From positions 1-55,149 of the forward strand of contig CAJCHN010000129.1 in NCBI GenBank assembly GCA_903970285.1: 55,149 bases of DNA, read 5' to 3'. Each line of letters opens with the position of its first letter. Position 1 is the stretch's first letter. A program made the translations under genes and the position numbers. A model generated the notes under the pieces. That model was not told the origin of the DNA. It saw only the letters and a list, made by a program, of their open reading frames with translations, and made no database searches. Positions 33,782-43,099 of this stretch are shown here, piece after piece. Source of the DNA: Rhodanobacteraceae bacterium (GTDB lineage: Bacteria; Acidobacteriota; Terriglobia; Terriglobales; Acidobacteriaceae).

Positions 33782-36544
33782 TCAATTGCGTCTGTCTTTG
33801 GTTCCCTTACTTCGCAGGCGAGCTTTGGATTTGCTCTTGCCCGATTTGCCGGCGCGGGCAGGGCTGGAGAGTTTCGTATTCTTTAGCTTGCGAGCACTCC
33901 CGGGAGCTTGGCCCTGAGGTTCTGCACCGGGAACCAGGGCGAACTGCAGGCGGCGGGCCGGCCGGTCGATGCGATCGAGCAGCACGTGAACCCGCTGCCC
34001 AAGCTTGAAGAGGCGACCTGTGGACTGGCCGACGATGGCGCGGTCCGTATCGCGGAAGAAGAAGCGTTCCTGCTCATGGTACGGCAGCGAATCTGCAATG
34101 GTTTGGATAGGAACCAGACCTTCGATAAAGAGGTCGTCGAGTTCCACGAAGAAGCCGTATTTGGTGCAGGAAAGGATCGTGGCCTCGAAGTCTTCTCCGA
34201 CGCGGTCCTGCATGAACTTGATCTTCTTCCACTCCATCAGCTCGCGCTCGGCGTCGTCGGCGCGGCGCTCGGCCTGGGAGGACTCGGCAGCGATGGCGGC
34301 GAGTTCTTCGACCGGCAGAGAAAACGTTTCGGAGGAGATTGGGTCCGGCCTCGCAGAGGCGTGTTGCAGCGCTCCCGGCTTGGTGGCCCGCTTCGCGGAC
34401 CAGGGCTGCGGGTCGGTCGAAAGGATTGGCCCGCCGGCCGGATTTGCGCCCGCTCGCAGCGCGGCCCGCAGCAGCCGGTGCACGATGAGATCGGGATAGC
34501 GGCGGATCGGACTGGTGAAGTGGGTGTAGCTGGGGCTGGCGAGAGCGAAGTGTCCTTCATTCTTTTCGCTGTAGCGGGCCTGCTTGAGCGAGCGCAGCAT
34601 CAGGTAGGAGAGGATGCGTTCTTCGGGGGTGCCGGCGATCTTCGCGGTCAGGCGCTGGTACATCTGGGGGGTGACCGGGATCGATTCCGGTACGTCGTGG
34701 GTTTGAGCAGGCTGGGAACTGCCGCGGCGCTGCTGGTTTGCGCGCTGCGTGCGGCGGTCTTGCCGCGCCGTGAACTGTTTGACTGGAAGGCTGGCGAAGC
34801 CAAGGGTCTGGCCATAAGTGGCGGCGACCTCTTCAAAATCGAGGATGCGCTTGGGGTCTGGAAGCTCGTGGATGCGGTAGATGCTGGGGCCATGGTGCTC
34901 GAGCCAGTGCGCCACGCACTCATTGGCCGTGAGCATGAACTCCTCGATGAGGCGGTGCGACCAGCCGCGCTCGGAACGGGTGATGGCAGCCATGTTGCCC
35001 TGCGGATCGAAGTGAATGACGGGTTCGGGAAGGTCGAAGTCGATGGAGCCGCGGCGGTGGCGCTTTTGATTCAGCAGCAGGGCCAGTTCGTACATCTGTT
35101 CAAAGGCGGGAACGAGGCCGAGGAACTCGACGCGGGTTGGCGCATCGCCATCGAGGATGGCCTGGACCTGGGTATAGGTCATGCGGCGGGCAGAACGGAT
35201 GATGCCTTCACAGAGTTCGAACTCCACGACTTCGCCCTGGCCATCGATCTCAGCAATGCAGCTCAGGACAAGCCGGTCCTCGTTCGGTCGAAGCGAGCAC
35301 ATACCGGAGCTGAGCGCCGGCGGCAGCATGGGAACGGCGCGGTCAGGGAAGTAGACCGAGGTGCCGCGGAGGCGCGCTTCGAGGTCGAGCGACGTGCCCG
35401 CTTGCACGTAGTAGCCGACGTCGGCGATATGGACCTGGAGCTGCCAGTTGCCATTGGTGAGGCGCTGCACGTGGACGGCGTCGTCGAAGTCGCGAGCCGT
35501 CTCGCCGTCGATGGTGACGATGGGCAGACCGCGAAAGTCGTGGCGGAGCGCAAGCTCTTCGCGCGAAAGCGTGTCGACAGTCTGGGTCGCAGAGTCGGCG
35601 GCTTCAGAGAGCACGTTTGCCGGAAAGATGTAGGGAAGGTGATGCTTGCGGATGACGATCTCGACATCGACACCGAAGTCGTCCGGGTGCCCAAGGATCT
35701 CGAGAATGCGGCCGCGGGCGGGCTTCGAGAGTGTCGGAAACTCGGTAATCTCAATGTCAACGGCGAGGGCTTCAAGTGGGTCGTGCGTGTCGCGAAGCGC
35801 GACACTGCGCCGGGCTTCGCCGCCGACGGTGCGGTGCTCCTCCGAGAGCGGCGGCAGGATGGGCTGACCATCGGGGCCGTCGGGGATGAGGATGGGCTGG
35901 TTCATCCGCTCGTCGAGCGGGGTGACGTAGTTGAAGTTGGCGGTGGAGTAAGGCAGGAACTCGGCGCCGGTGCCGCGCCGCCCTTGCGGCCGGGCGTAGT
36001 GGAAGATGCCGACGACGGTGGGGTTGCGGCGGGTGAGGATGCGCAGGATGCGGCCGCTGCGGCGTGGCTTGCCGTCGGGGCCGGGACGGCTGGGTGGGGC
36101 CTCGTCGACGAGGACTTCATCGCCCTGCATGGCGCCGTTGAGTTCATTCGGCGGGATAAAGAGATCGTCTTCGCGGGCGGAGCTCCCGTTGGGGCGGACG
36201 AAGCCAAAACCGTCGCGGTGGAGGTCGAGCCTACCCGCTACCAGTTTGTCCCGGGTGATGTTCTGCTGTGTGGAGGGCCGGGCGCCCAAGGCAGGGTTTT
36301 TCGCTGCCCGTGCGGTCAGGTCCGGCGTTGCGTGGGGCAGCGACCAGAAGCCGGTGTCGAGTTTGACCAGGTCGCCACGAAGCGTGATGCGGGCGAGTTG
36401 CTCGAGCAGCAGGCGGCGTTCGCGGCCGCCGCCCAGGCCGAGTTCGCGGATGAGCTGCTTATACCCGGCGCGATGCTGGGGACTGCGTTCAATGAGGCGG
36501 ATGATCTCGCGATCGGAGTGCGGGTAGGGAGATGGAGGCGGCAT
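33782..36544 (-). CDS. rnr: RNase R, 3'-5' exoribonuclease
   Basis: 920 residues. Order: N-terminal helix-turn-helix (~8-70), cold-shock domains (~95-300), RNB catalytic domain (~330-700) with TIDGETARDFDDAVHV holding the metal-binding Asp residues, FTSPIRRYPDLIVHR, an S1 domain (~780-850, GEDFEATILSCTKYGFFVELDD) and a Lys/Arg-rich tail. It processively degrades structured RNA. Two insertions interrupt the RNB/S1 part: a Gln/Arg-rich one (~600-635) and an Ala/Pro-rich one (~705-745). It is larger than E. coli RNase R (813). Confidence 0.95.
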   Translation of the reverse strand: MPPPSPYPHSDREIIRLIERSPQHRAGYKQLIRELGLGGGRERRLLLEQLARITLRGDLVKLDTGFWSLPHATPDLTARAAKNPALGARPSTQQNITRDKLVAGRLDLHRDGFGFVRPNGSSAREDDLFIPPNELNGAMQGDEVLVDEAPPSRPGPDGKPRRSGRILRILTRRNPTVVGIFHYARPQGRRGTGAEFLPYSTANFNYVTPLDERMNQPILIPDGPDGQPILPPLSEEHRTVGGEARRSVALRDTHDPLEALAVDIEITEFPTLSKPARGRILEILGHPDDFGVDVEIVIRKHHLPYIFPANVLSEAADSATQTVDTLSREELALRHDFRGLPIVTIDGETARDFDDAVHVQRLTNGNWQLQVHIADVGYYVQAGTSLDLEARLRGTSVYFPDRAVPMLPPALSSGMCSLRPNEDRLVLSCIAEIDGQGEVVEFELCEGIIRSARRMTYTQVQAILDGDAPTRVEFLGLVPAFEQMYELALLLNQKRHRRGSIDFDLPEPVIHFDPQGNMAAITRSERGWSHRLIEEFMLTANECVAHWLEHHGPSIYRIHELPDPKRILDFEEVAATYGQTLGFASLPVKQFTARQDRRTQRANQQRRGSSQPAQTHDVPESIPVTPQMYQRLTAKIAGTPEERILSYLMLRSLKQARYSEKNEGHFALASPSYTHFTSPIRRYPDLIVHRLLRAALRAGANPAGGPILSTDPQPWSAKRATKPGALQHASARPDPISSETFSLPVEELAAIAAESSQAERRADDAERELMEWKKIKFMQDRVGEDFEATILSCTKYGFFVELDDLFIEGLVPIQTIADSLPYHEQERFFFRDTDRAIVGQSTGRLFKLGQRVHVLLDRIDRPARRLQFALVPGAEPQGQAPGSARKLKNTKLSSPARAGKSGKSKSKARLRSKGTKDRRN

Positions 36545-36624
36545 CTAAAGAGATTTTAGGCTGGCCCGGCTCTCAGCTTCATCCGAGCGCGGCCAAGTCG
36601 GGGTGAAACCTGGCGCTCGCAACA

Positions 36625-37479
36625 TCAATGGATATTTTTTAGAATCTGATCGGCCTGTTGCAGGGTCTTCGCAGGCGATGGTTTGAAGTCGGTGCGGGTC
36701 TCGTCTTCGTCGCTGCCGATGGTCTTGAAGAAGAGCGCATGGCCGTTGATGTGCACGCGCGATTCGGTCATCTGCCAGTGGCCGGGAACAACCTCTTTGC
36801 GGACCACTTCGAAAGAGCCGCCCTTGCGCAGGCGTCCGAGGATGCCGAACCCGAAGGTGACATCGTCCAGCAGGGTGCCCTTGATGGAGGCGATGCGGTT
36901 CTCCCGTCGAGCGATGGTGATCTGCCCGCCCATGGCGGCGAGGACCTTGGCTTCGAAGCCGCTCGATGAGAAATTCGGGTCAGGCTTGAAGTTGAGGGTG
37001 AGCATGTTGCCTTCTTCAGAAGCGACCGTCCAGATATAGGCCTGTGGCAGCAGTCTCAGCATCTGCTCGGCCTGGTTATCGTCGTGCGAGGAGTTGTTGC
37101 GGGCCTTGGCCTGCGCGGCGGGATCGTTCAGCAGCGCTTGGATGCGGACATCATCGGCCTTCCGTTCTTCCGGGGTCAGCGGACGGTTGTGGTCTTCCAT
37201 CTTCTTCTTGAGGATGCCCTGCGGTGTTTCTACGGTGTAGAAAAGGGTGTCGTGGTCGGGCGTAACGTCGTGATCCAAGTACATGTAGGCGCTGTGGTCG
37301 TTCTTATCGGCTGCGAGCTCGGTCTGGACGGCGGAGGCGACGATCGTCTTCGGCTCCTGAGCCAGCGCCCCGGCGGCTCCAGCAAAGAAAGCCAGGGCAA
37401 GGAAGGTGCGGATTGTTCGCAAATGGAACGTACTTCGAGATCGATCAGAGTGCCGGGGTGCCGGGTGCAGCTTCGTCAT
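36625..37479 (-). CDS. Secreted protein of unknown function
   Basis: 284 residues from ATG 37479 (an ATG at 37506 would add nine). A signal peptide is clear: basic start, then TFLALAFFAGAAGALAQ with an A-x-A cleavage site. The mature part has YMYLDHDVTPDHDTLFYTVETP, RLLPQAYIW and a beta-rich C-terminal half (LTLNFKPDPNF, GKEV-like strands). Family unknown to me, but the pattern resembles LolA-like or DUF-type periplasmic beta proteins. It is between rnr and tyrS on the same strand. Confidence 0.75.
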   Translation of the reverse strand: MTKLHPAPRHSDRSRSTFHLRTIRTFLALAFFAGAAGALAQEPKTIVASAVQTELAADKNDHSAYMYLDHDVTPDHDTLFYTVETPQGILKKKMEDHNRPLTPEERKADDVRIQALLNDPAAQAKARNNSSHDDNQAEQMLRLLPQAYIWTVASEEGNMLTLNFKPDPNFSSSGFEAKVLAAMGGQITIARRENRIASIKGTLLDDVTFGFGILGRLRKGGSFEVVRKEVVPGHWQMTESRVHINGHALFFKTIGSDEDETRTDFKPSPAKTLQQADQILKNIH

Positions 37480-37531
37480 AGGGTTTTGGATGCACGGCGC
37501 ATGCATTGGGTACTGAAGGTAACTCGCGGGT

Positions 37532-38800
37532 TCAGGTGACGTGAGCGCGCTTAGCCTTCTTGCCGAGGCGCACCGTCAGGAGAGCGGGAAGCTCGGCGAC
37601 TGGGTAAATCAGATCTTTGTGAACTTCGCCTTCAATCCTGACCGCGCCTTCCGCGAGCTTACGGGCACCTTCCGCATTCGAAGGAACCAGACCGAGGTGG
37701 AGGAGCAACTTGGGCACGCGGAGGGTCAAGCCGGGTACGCCGTCCTGCACGTTGTGCGCCGCAGGCCCCGCGATAGCAGCCAGCGGGATGCCAACCTCCT
37801 CGATGTCGTCGGAGACGCCGCCCTGCTGGAATTGTTTCGACCAGTTCTGTTCGGCGTGGGCGGCGAGTTCGGGCGAGTGGAAGTCGGCGGTGATGGTGCG
37901 GGCGAGGTCGCGCTTGGCCTGCATCGGATGCAGGCTTTCGGCGGCGATCTGCTCCTGGATGACCTTGATTTCGGCCGGCAGCACGTCCGTAAGCAGCTCG
38001 TAGTAGCGCGGAATGAGCGCGTCCGGAATGGTCATCAGCTTGGTGAACATGTCGAAGGGCGAGTCGAGAACGCCCACCGCGTTGCCGAGCGACTTCGACA
38101 TCTTCTGTACGCCGTCCAACCCTTCGATGATCGGCGTCATGAGGACGATCTGGGACGGCTGCCCGGCGTCGCGCTGCAGCCGCCGCCCTTGGAGCAGGTT
38201 GAATCTCTGATCGGTGCCGCCGAGTTCCACGTCGCACTTCAACATCACGGAGTCGTAGCCCTGAACCAGCGGATAGAGGAGCTCGTGAACGGAGATGGGC
38301 TCTTCGTTCTGGAAGCGCTGGTGAAACTCGTCGCGTTCGAGCATCTGCGAGATGGTGGCCTTGGCGGCGAGGCCGATCATGTCCGCAAAGCCCACCTTCG
38401 AGTACCACTCGGAGTTATAGCGAACCTCGGTTTTCGATCTGTCCAGGATCTTGAAGACCTGGTGCTTGTACGTCTCGGCGTTCAGGTCAATCTCTTCCTG
38501 AGTCAGTTGCTTGCGCGTGGCGGATTTTCCGGTGGGGTCGCCGATGAGGGCAGTTGAATCGCCGATGAGAAAGATGACGGTGTGGCCAAGCTGCTGGAAG
38601 TGCCTCAGCTTGCGCAGCAGGACGGTGTGCCCAAGGTGAAGATCGGGTGCGGTGGGGTCGAAGCCGGCCTTGATGCGCAGCGGGGCGCCGGTCTTGCGGG
38701 ACTCTTCGAGCCGGACGCGGAGGTCTTCAAGCGGGATGATCTCGGCAGCGCCTTTTGTCAGCAGGGCGAGCTGTTCTTCAACGGGTAGGAAATCGGGCAT
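37532..38800 (-). CDS. tyrS: Tyrosyl-tRNA synthetase
   Basis: 422 residues. Class I signature motifs: HLGH at 55-58 (PDLHLGHTV) and KMSKS near 234 (VQKMSKSLG). LIGDPTGKS and GGTDQRFN belong to the tyrosyl-adenylate site, and an S4-like RNA-binding domain ends the protein. Length fits the longer bacterial TyrS group. It charges tRNA-Tyr with tyrosine in the cytoplasm. The 149-base upstream stretch carries no obvious leader element. Confidence 0.97.
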   Translation of the reverse strand: MPDFLPVEEQLALLTKGAAEIIPLEDLRVRLEESRKTGAPLRIKAGFDPTAPDLHLGHTVLLRKLRHFQQLGHTVIFLIGDSTALIGDPTGKSATRKQLTQEEIDLNAETYKHQVFKILDRSKTEVRYNSEWYSKVGFADMIGLAAKATISQMLERDEFHQRFQNEEPISVHELLYPLVQGYDSVMLKCDVELGGTDQRFNLLQGRRLQRDAGQPSQIVLMTPIIEGLDGVQKMSKSLGNAVGVLDSPFDMFTKLMTIPDALIPRYYELLTDVLPAEIKVIQEQIAAESLHPMQAKRDLARTITADFHSPELAAHAEQNWSKQFQQGGVSDDIEEVGIPLAAIAGPAAHNVQDGVPGLTLRVPKLLLHLGLVPSNAEGARKLAEGAVRIEGEVHKDLIYPVAELPALLTVRLGKKAKRAHVT

Positions 38801-38949
38801 ACAAGATAAGAATACCTGTCCTCCCAGGCCGCGCCCCGCTCATCGCGGAGCGCCCACTTCGCGGGGTATCGGGATTCGCATGGCGCTCCCGTAGTCGCAA
38901 GAATACGGGTACGCAGTACCGCCCGTCCGGCCTAAAGACGATCTAAGCT

Positions 38950-39366
38950 TTGTCTGTGCCTGACAAGATTCGCAAACGCGAGCAGGAGACGCCGAAGAAG
39001 GAAAAGATCTGCAAGACCTGCGGTCGCTCGTTTGCCTGGCGCAAGAAGTGGGAGCGGGACTGGGATGTGGTGAAGTACTGCTCGGAGGCGTGTCGCGGCA
39101 ATCCGCCGGCAGAGGCTGACGCAGCGCTTGAAGCGGCGATTCTGGGATTGCTGGAGGAGCGCGGGCGCGACAAGTCGATCTGCCCCAGCGAGGCGGCGAA
39201 GCGCGTGGGTGGAAAGGACCAGCGGCGTGACTGGGAGAGCTTAATGGAGCCCGCCAGGGCTGCGGCACGGCGGCTGGTTGCAGCGGGGAAAATCGTCATC
39301 ATGCAGGGTGGTCGCGTGGTCGATGGATCGACCGCAAAGGGGCCGATTCGATTGAAGCTGCGCTGA
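38950..39366 (+). CDS. DUF2256-DUF3253 fusion protein
   Basis: 138 residues from TTG 38950; a GTG at 38956 is an alternative. Residues ~19-50 form a DUF2256-type zinc motif ([21 protein letters not shown]). Residues ~55-138 match DUF3253, a winged-helix-like domain ([27 protein letters not shown]). In many bacteria these two are separate small genes. The fold suggests nucleic-acid binding, but function is unknown. It stands alone between tyrS (divergent) and a Lys-rich gene. Confidence 0.82.
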   Translation: MSVPDKIRKREQETPKKEKICKTCGRSFAWRKKWERDWDVVKYCSEACRGNPPAEADAALEAAILGLLEERGRDKSICPSEAAKRVGGKDQRRDWESLMEPARAAARRLVAAGKIVIMQGGRVVDGSTAKGPIRLKLR

Positions 39367-39422
39367 AACGAGCGGTGCGGCGGTAGTGCACCCTTAGGCG
39401 ATGTTGGCGCTTCTAAGTTCGG

Positions 39423-39710
39423 ATGGCGACTGCAAAGAAGAGCACAACCAAGAAGAGCACAACCAAGAAGAGCACAGCAAAGAAGACCGCGAAAAAGACT
39501 GCCGGCAACAAGACGGCCCACAAGAAGAGCGCAAAGAAGAGTACAAAGCCGGCGGAGCAGACGAGCCGCTGCTGGCCTGGATTCACCCCGGTGCCAGGGA
39601 TGGAGCCGGGCGAAAAGGGAAGTTGCGAGCCGAAGAAGAAGCAGACAGCCGAAGAAAAGAAGGCTGACGCACGCGCAGCCGCGGCTTCGAGGAGGGAGAA
39701 AGGAGCGTAG
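39423..39710 (+). CDS. Small Lys/Thr/Ala-rich protein, histone-H1-like tail
   Basis: 95 residues. The first ~45 are KKSTTKKSTTKKST-type repeats, strongly basic and low in complexity, as in eukaryotic H1 tails and bacterial H1-like proteins. A short region with PGFTPVPGMEPGEKGSC and two cysteines follows, then a basic helix (KKKQTAEEKKADARAAAASRR). Probably binds DNA or RNA non-specifically. No ribosome site stands out before ATG 39423. Confidence 0.65.
   Translation: MATAKKSTTKKSTTKKSTAKKTAKKTAGNKTAHKKSAKKSTKPAEQTSRCWPGFTPVPGMEPGEKGSCEPKKKQTAEEKKADARAAAASRREKGA
39435..39479 (+). repeat. Three copies of a 15-bp tandem repeat inside the Lys-rich gene
   Basis: The unit aagaagagcacaacc occurs at 39435-39449 and 39450-39464, with a variant third copy at 39465-39479. 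Each encodes Lys-Lys-Ser-Thr-Thr (last copy KKSTA). Slippage at this repeat would change the length of the basic tail without shifting the frame. Confidence 0.85.
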
Positions 39711-39795
39711 ATCCTCGATCCGTCAGCTTGAGCGAACATCCTCACGCGCCGTGTTGCCGCTGCGCACTTTCTTCGCTTCGCGTTATCTTGCTTGC

Positions 39796-40338
39796 ATGAA
39801 CGCTGAGCGCATTCGCGAGTTCCTGCTGGGGCTGCCGCACGTCGTCGAGACCGAGCAGTGGGGAGGCGTCGTCTTCTGGGTGGGAGACAAGGCGGTCGGC
39901 GGCAAGATGTTCGCCATGATGAACCCGGATGGGGGCGAAATGCCGATGTCTTATCCAGCTGGCCCCGAACGCTTTGTCGAATTGCAGGAGTTGGATGGGA
40001 TTCGGCCGGCACCCTATATGGCCAGGATCTTCTGGGTCTCGGTGGAGCGTTGGGACGTATTCCGCATGGGCGAGTGGGAGCAGGAACTGACGGCGGCCCA
40101 TGCGAGAACCTTCGCCAAGCTGCCGCCGCGAACCAAAGCAGTGCTTGCGCTGCCGAAGGCGGAGTTCAAGAAACTGCTGGGTGAAAGACGGAAACTGCTG
40201 GCGGAACGAGCGAAGAGCAAAAGCAAATCACCTTCAACCTCGCATATGAGATCCAGTGAGGACCCGGCGCTTCAGCGGAAAGGCACTCAGGAGACCTCGG
40301 GAGAGGCATCGAAGAGACCGCGAAAGCTGAGACGATAG
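39796..40338 (+). CDS. MmcQ/YjbR-family protein
   Basis: 180 residues from ATG 39796. The MmcQ/YjbR (CyaY-like) fold is seen in IREFLLGLPHVVETEQWGG, GKMFAMMN, PYMARIFWVSVERWD and SYPAGPERF. The C-terminal ~50 residues are Lys/Ser-rich and unstructured. YjbR-like proteins are thought to bind DNA, with unknown role. Its last 52 bases overlap the convergent DoxX gene, so the tail region encodes both proteins. Confidence 0.85.
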   Translation: MNAERIREFLLGLPHVVETEQWGGVVFWVGDKAVGGKMFAMMNPDGGEMPMSYPAGPERFVELQELDGIRPAPYMARIFWVSVERWDVFRMGEWEQELTAAHARTFAKLPPRTKAVLALPKAEFKKLLGERRKLLAERAKSKSKSPSTSHMRSSEDPALQRKGTQETSGEASKRPRKLRR

Positions 40339-40676
40339 GCCCAGATCAGAAATACTTCGAGGATGGTGCAGACGAGCCCGGGGCCGATGCCGGCGCCGCC
40401 AGCGAAGAGGATGTGGAACAGCAGGATGTTCACGAGAATCGGGCCGAGCAGCACCAGCGCAAGTGGAACATAGCGGCCCACCAGCAGCAGCAACCCGGCG
40501 ATCACCATCAGCAGTCCGACGAAGGTCATGAAGTTGTGCGCCATCAGCAGGCCGAGGAAAGTGCCTGCGTCTCCCGGCGGCGGGGTCATCTTCATAAAGT
40601 GCAGGATGTTGTTGAGGCCGAAAACGAAAAAGACCAGGCCGAGCAGGATACGGGAGATAAGAATGGCAATCTTCAC
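40287..40676 (-). CDS. DoxX-like membrane protein
   Basis: 129 residues with four hydrophobic segments (~4-25, 45-65, 70-90, 100-120) and the DoxX-type opening RILLGLVFFVFGLNNI. The GTG start at 40676 has GGAGGT eight bases upstream, a good site. The inner-membrane protein is of unclear role; DoxX relatives are linked to quinone or thiosulfate metabolism. It overlaps the MmcQ gene tail to tail. Confidence 0.85.
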   Translation of the reverse strand: MKIAILISRILLGLVFFVFGLNNILHFMKMTPPPGDAGTFLGLLMAHNFMTFVGLLMVIAGLLLLVGRYVPLALVLLGPILVNILLFHILFAGGAGIGPGLVCTILEVFLIWAYRLSFRGLFDASPEVS

Positions 40677-40750
40677 CTGGAAACACCTCCGTTTGCGCTA
40701 TAGCTTAGATACGTGAGCATACTCGCAGATGCGAATTCTCGCCTGGAGAA

Positions 40751-41569
40751 ATGATGAGTGGTGTGCTGCTGTCGCTGGACGGCAAGGTGGTGCTGGTTAC
40801 CGGGGGGTCGCGCGGGATCGGCGCGGCGACAGTGAGGATGTTCCGCCAGGCGGGGGCGAAGGTGGTCTTCAGCTACCAGAGCGCGCAGCCGGCGGCCGAG
40901 GAGTTAGTGGCGGATTTGGGAGGCGAAGCCGTTTGCCGGGCAGTGCAGCAGGACTTGCGAGCCCCGGCGGACGGTCGGAAGCTGGTTGAACGTGCCGTAG
41001 GGATTTTCGGACGATTGGACTGCCTGATTGTGAATCATGGCGTCTGGCCGGCGCATGATCAGCCGATCCAGACGATGTCGGATCAGCAGTGGTGCGCCAC
41101 GCTGGAAATCAATTTAGACAGTGTTTTCGGGCTGGTGCGGGCGGGTGTCGAGCAGATGCTCGGGCAGGAGTTGTCTGCCACTTCTTCCCCTTCGCGAGGC
41201 AGTGCGCCGGTTCGGGGCCACATCGTGCTGATCGCCTCGACGGCCGCGCAGCGCGGCGAGGCGTTTCATGCCGACTACGCCGCCAGCAAGGGCGCGCTGG
41301 TGTCGTTGACCAAGAGCCTTTCGAGCGAACTGGCGGGCCGGGGAATCTATGTGAATTGTGTGGCGCCCGGCTGGGTGGCGACCGAGATGTCAGCCGCTGC
41401 CCTGTCTGATCCGCAGACGTCTAAGAAGGCAACGTCGCTGATTCCGCTGGGCCGCGTGGGGCATGTGGACGAAATTGCCGGCCCCGTCGTCTTTCTCTGT
41501 ACGCCCCTGGCAGGATTTGTCTCGGGCGAGATCTTCAATGTGAACGGCGGAGCGGTGCTGGCCGGCTGA
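40751..41569 (+). CDS. Short-chain dehydrogenase/reductase
   Basis: 272 residues (start at 40751 or the next codon, 40754). NAD(P)-binding TGGSRGIG at 17-24, IVNHGVW, a catalytic Ser in LIASTA, and the Y-x3-K pair near 177-181 (DYAASKGAL). PGWVATEM and the C-terminal SGEIFNVNGG match FabG-like 3-oxoacyl-ACP reductases. An Ala/Ser-rich insertion (LSATSSPSRGS) precedes the catalytic Ser. The substrate is not certain. Confidence 0.9.
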   Translation: MMSGVLLSLDGKVVLVTGGSRGIGAATVRMFRQAGAKVVFSYQSAQPAAEELVADLGGEAVCRAVQQDLRAPADGRKLVERAVGIFGRLDCLIVNHGVWPAHDQPIQTMSDQQWCATLEINLDSVFGLVRAGVEQMLGQELSATSSPSRGSAPVRGHIVLIASTAAQRGEAFHADYAASKGALVSLTKSLSSELAGRGIYVNCVAPGWVATEMSAAALSDPQTSKKATSLIPLGRVGHVDEIAGPVVFLCTPLAGFVSGEIFNVNGGAVLAG

Positions 41570-41601
41570 CGCGAGGTTGGGAACGAGGGACTTAAGGGCA
41601 G

Positions 41602-42447
41602 ATGAAGAGCTTGCTGGTGGGTGTACTTTGGTTGGGTTCGGTTGGCCTCGCGTGTGCGCAGACGGCTCAGGAGATGCAGAGCGCCGCGCCCGAGACCAAG
41701 CCGGGCGAGAGCGAAGAGCAGCATGGGCGGCGGCTGCTGGACGAGATGCTGCAGGCGCTCGGAGGCGATGCGTGGCTTCATAAACAGACCTCGGTGATCG
41801 AAGGGCAGACTGCAAGCTTTTTCCGGGGAACGCCGACCGGGAGCGTGGTGCGATTTGTGCAGTACCGGCAATACGCTTCACCGACCCAGCCGGAGCTGAC
41901 GCGGGTGGAGTTCCTGAGTGTACGTGGGGTTATTGTGCCGGGCATGAAGAAGGACGTCATCCACCTGTGGACCAAAGATCAGGGCTACGAGATGACCTTC
42001 AAGGGGACGACCACGCTGCCGGAGAAACAGGTGCAGGATTACTTCCGCCGGCAGGAGCATTCGCTCGAAGAAGTGATGCGAACGTGGGTGAAACAGCCTG
42101 ATGTGGTCATTCTTTACTCGGGAACCAGCACGCGGGATCGGCGGCCAGTCGACAAGGTGACCATCCTGGGAGCCAACAACGACTCGGTAACCATTGAGAT
42201 TGAGCAGGGAACCCACCTCCCACTGCAGCGTTCGTTCCAGTGGCGTAACGAGCAGTTCAAGGACTACGACATCGACGAAGAGGTATATGGCGACTGGCGC
42301 ACCTACCAGGGCATCGCCACACCCATGAACATGACCAACTATCATGACGGCGATATGGCGGCCCAGACCTTCTACACGAAGGTGAGGTTCAATGATCCGC
42401 TGAGTCCGGTGCTCTTCGATAAAGACAAAGTGGTGCCTAAGAAGTAG
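41602..42447 (+). CDS. Secreted protein of unknown function
   Basis: 281 residues with a signal peptide (SLLVGVLWLGSVGLACAQ). The mature part starts with a helical segment (HGRRLLDEMLQALGGDAWL) typical of LolA-like or outer-membrane-lipoprotein-sorting-like proteins. Beta-rich stretches follow (TRVEFLSVRGVIVPGM, VTIEIEQGTHLPLQRSF). No catalytic motif seen. It lies between the dehydrogenase gene and fabZ, 85 bases before the latter. Confidence 0.8.
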   Translation: MKSLLVGVLWLGSVGLACAQTAQEMQSAAPETKPGESEEQHGRRLLDEMLQALGGDAWLHKQTSVIEGQTASFFRGTPTGSVVRFVQYRQYASPTQPELTRVEFLSVRGVIVPGMKKDVIHLWTKDQGYEMTFKGTTTLPEKQVQDYFRRQEHSLEEVMRTWVKQPDVVILYSGTSTRDRRPVDKVTILGANNDSVTIEIEQGTHLPLQRSFQWRNEQFKDYDIDEEVYGDWRTYQGIATPMNMTNYHDGDMAAQTFYTKVRFNDPLSPVLFDKDKVVPKK

Positions 42448-42532
42448 AAGCAGAGGTGAACGTGTGCCCTGGCGCGTCCGGCACCAGCCGCTGGACGCGA
42501 GCGTTCGTGTGCATACTCCGGCATTTATACTC

Positions 42533-43099
42533 ATGGCTGCTATGAGTGAGCTTGAGAACAACCCCGAGGGCCCTCCCGAGAAGACCACGCTCGACATTCT
42601 CGAGATCAAGGCGATTTTGCCGCACCGATATCCCTTCCTGTTGATCGATCGGGTCATTGAAATGGAGCGCAAGAAGCGCATCGTTGCGATCAAGAACGTT
42701 ACCTGCAACGAGCCGCACTTCGAGGGACATTTTCCGGATTACCCGATTATGCCGGCGGTGCTGATGCTGGAGGCGATGGCGCAGGCCGGAGGTGCGCTGC
42801 TGCTGACCGAGATCCCGGACCGCGACCAGAAGCTGATGGTCTTCGCGGGGGTCGAGGGCGCGAAGTTCAAGCGGCCAGTGATCCCGGGAGATCAGTTGCG
42901 GATCGAGGTTTCGGTGCTGAACTGGCGCATGACGGCGGTCAAGCTGCGGGGAGTCATCACCGTGGAAGAAAAGGTGGCATGCGAGGCGACGTTCCTGTGC
43001 ATGCTAGTTCCGCGGCCTCAGCCGGCTGCCCAGACGGCAGCCACTGCGGAGGGTCGGCCTGCGAGCCAGTCTGCGGGCCAAGCGGGGCCGCTGGCTTGA
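42533..43099 (+). CDS. fabZ: 3-hydroxyacyl-ACP dehydratase FabZ
   Basis: 188 residues from ATG 42533 (42542 is an alternative). The hot-dog fold catalytic motif is present: PHFEGHFPDYPIMP with the active-site His, and MLEAMAQAGG with the active-site Glu. LPHRYPFLLIDRV is typical of FabZ. An Ala/Gln-rich tail (~165-188) extends beyond the usual length. It makes trans-2-enoyl-ACP in fatty-acid synthesis and supplies the hydroxyacyl pool shared with lipid A. Its stop overlaps the lpxA start. Confidence 0.95.
   Translation: MAAMSELENNPEGPPEKTTLDILEIKAILPHRYPFLLIDRVIEMERKKRIVAIKNVTCNEPHFEGHFPDYPIMPAVLMLEAMAQAGGALLLTEIPDRDQKLMVFAGVEGAKFKRPVIPGDQLRIEVSVLNWRMTAVKLRGVITVEEKVACEATFLCMLVPRPQPAAQTAATAEGRPASQSAGQAGPLA

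Noticed and set aside
33908..36559. 883-codon plus-strand open frame
   Set aside because: Antisense to rnr, whose motifs are clear; the long open frame results from high GC in the third codon position.
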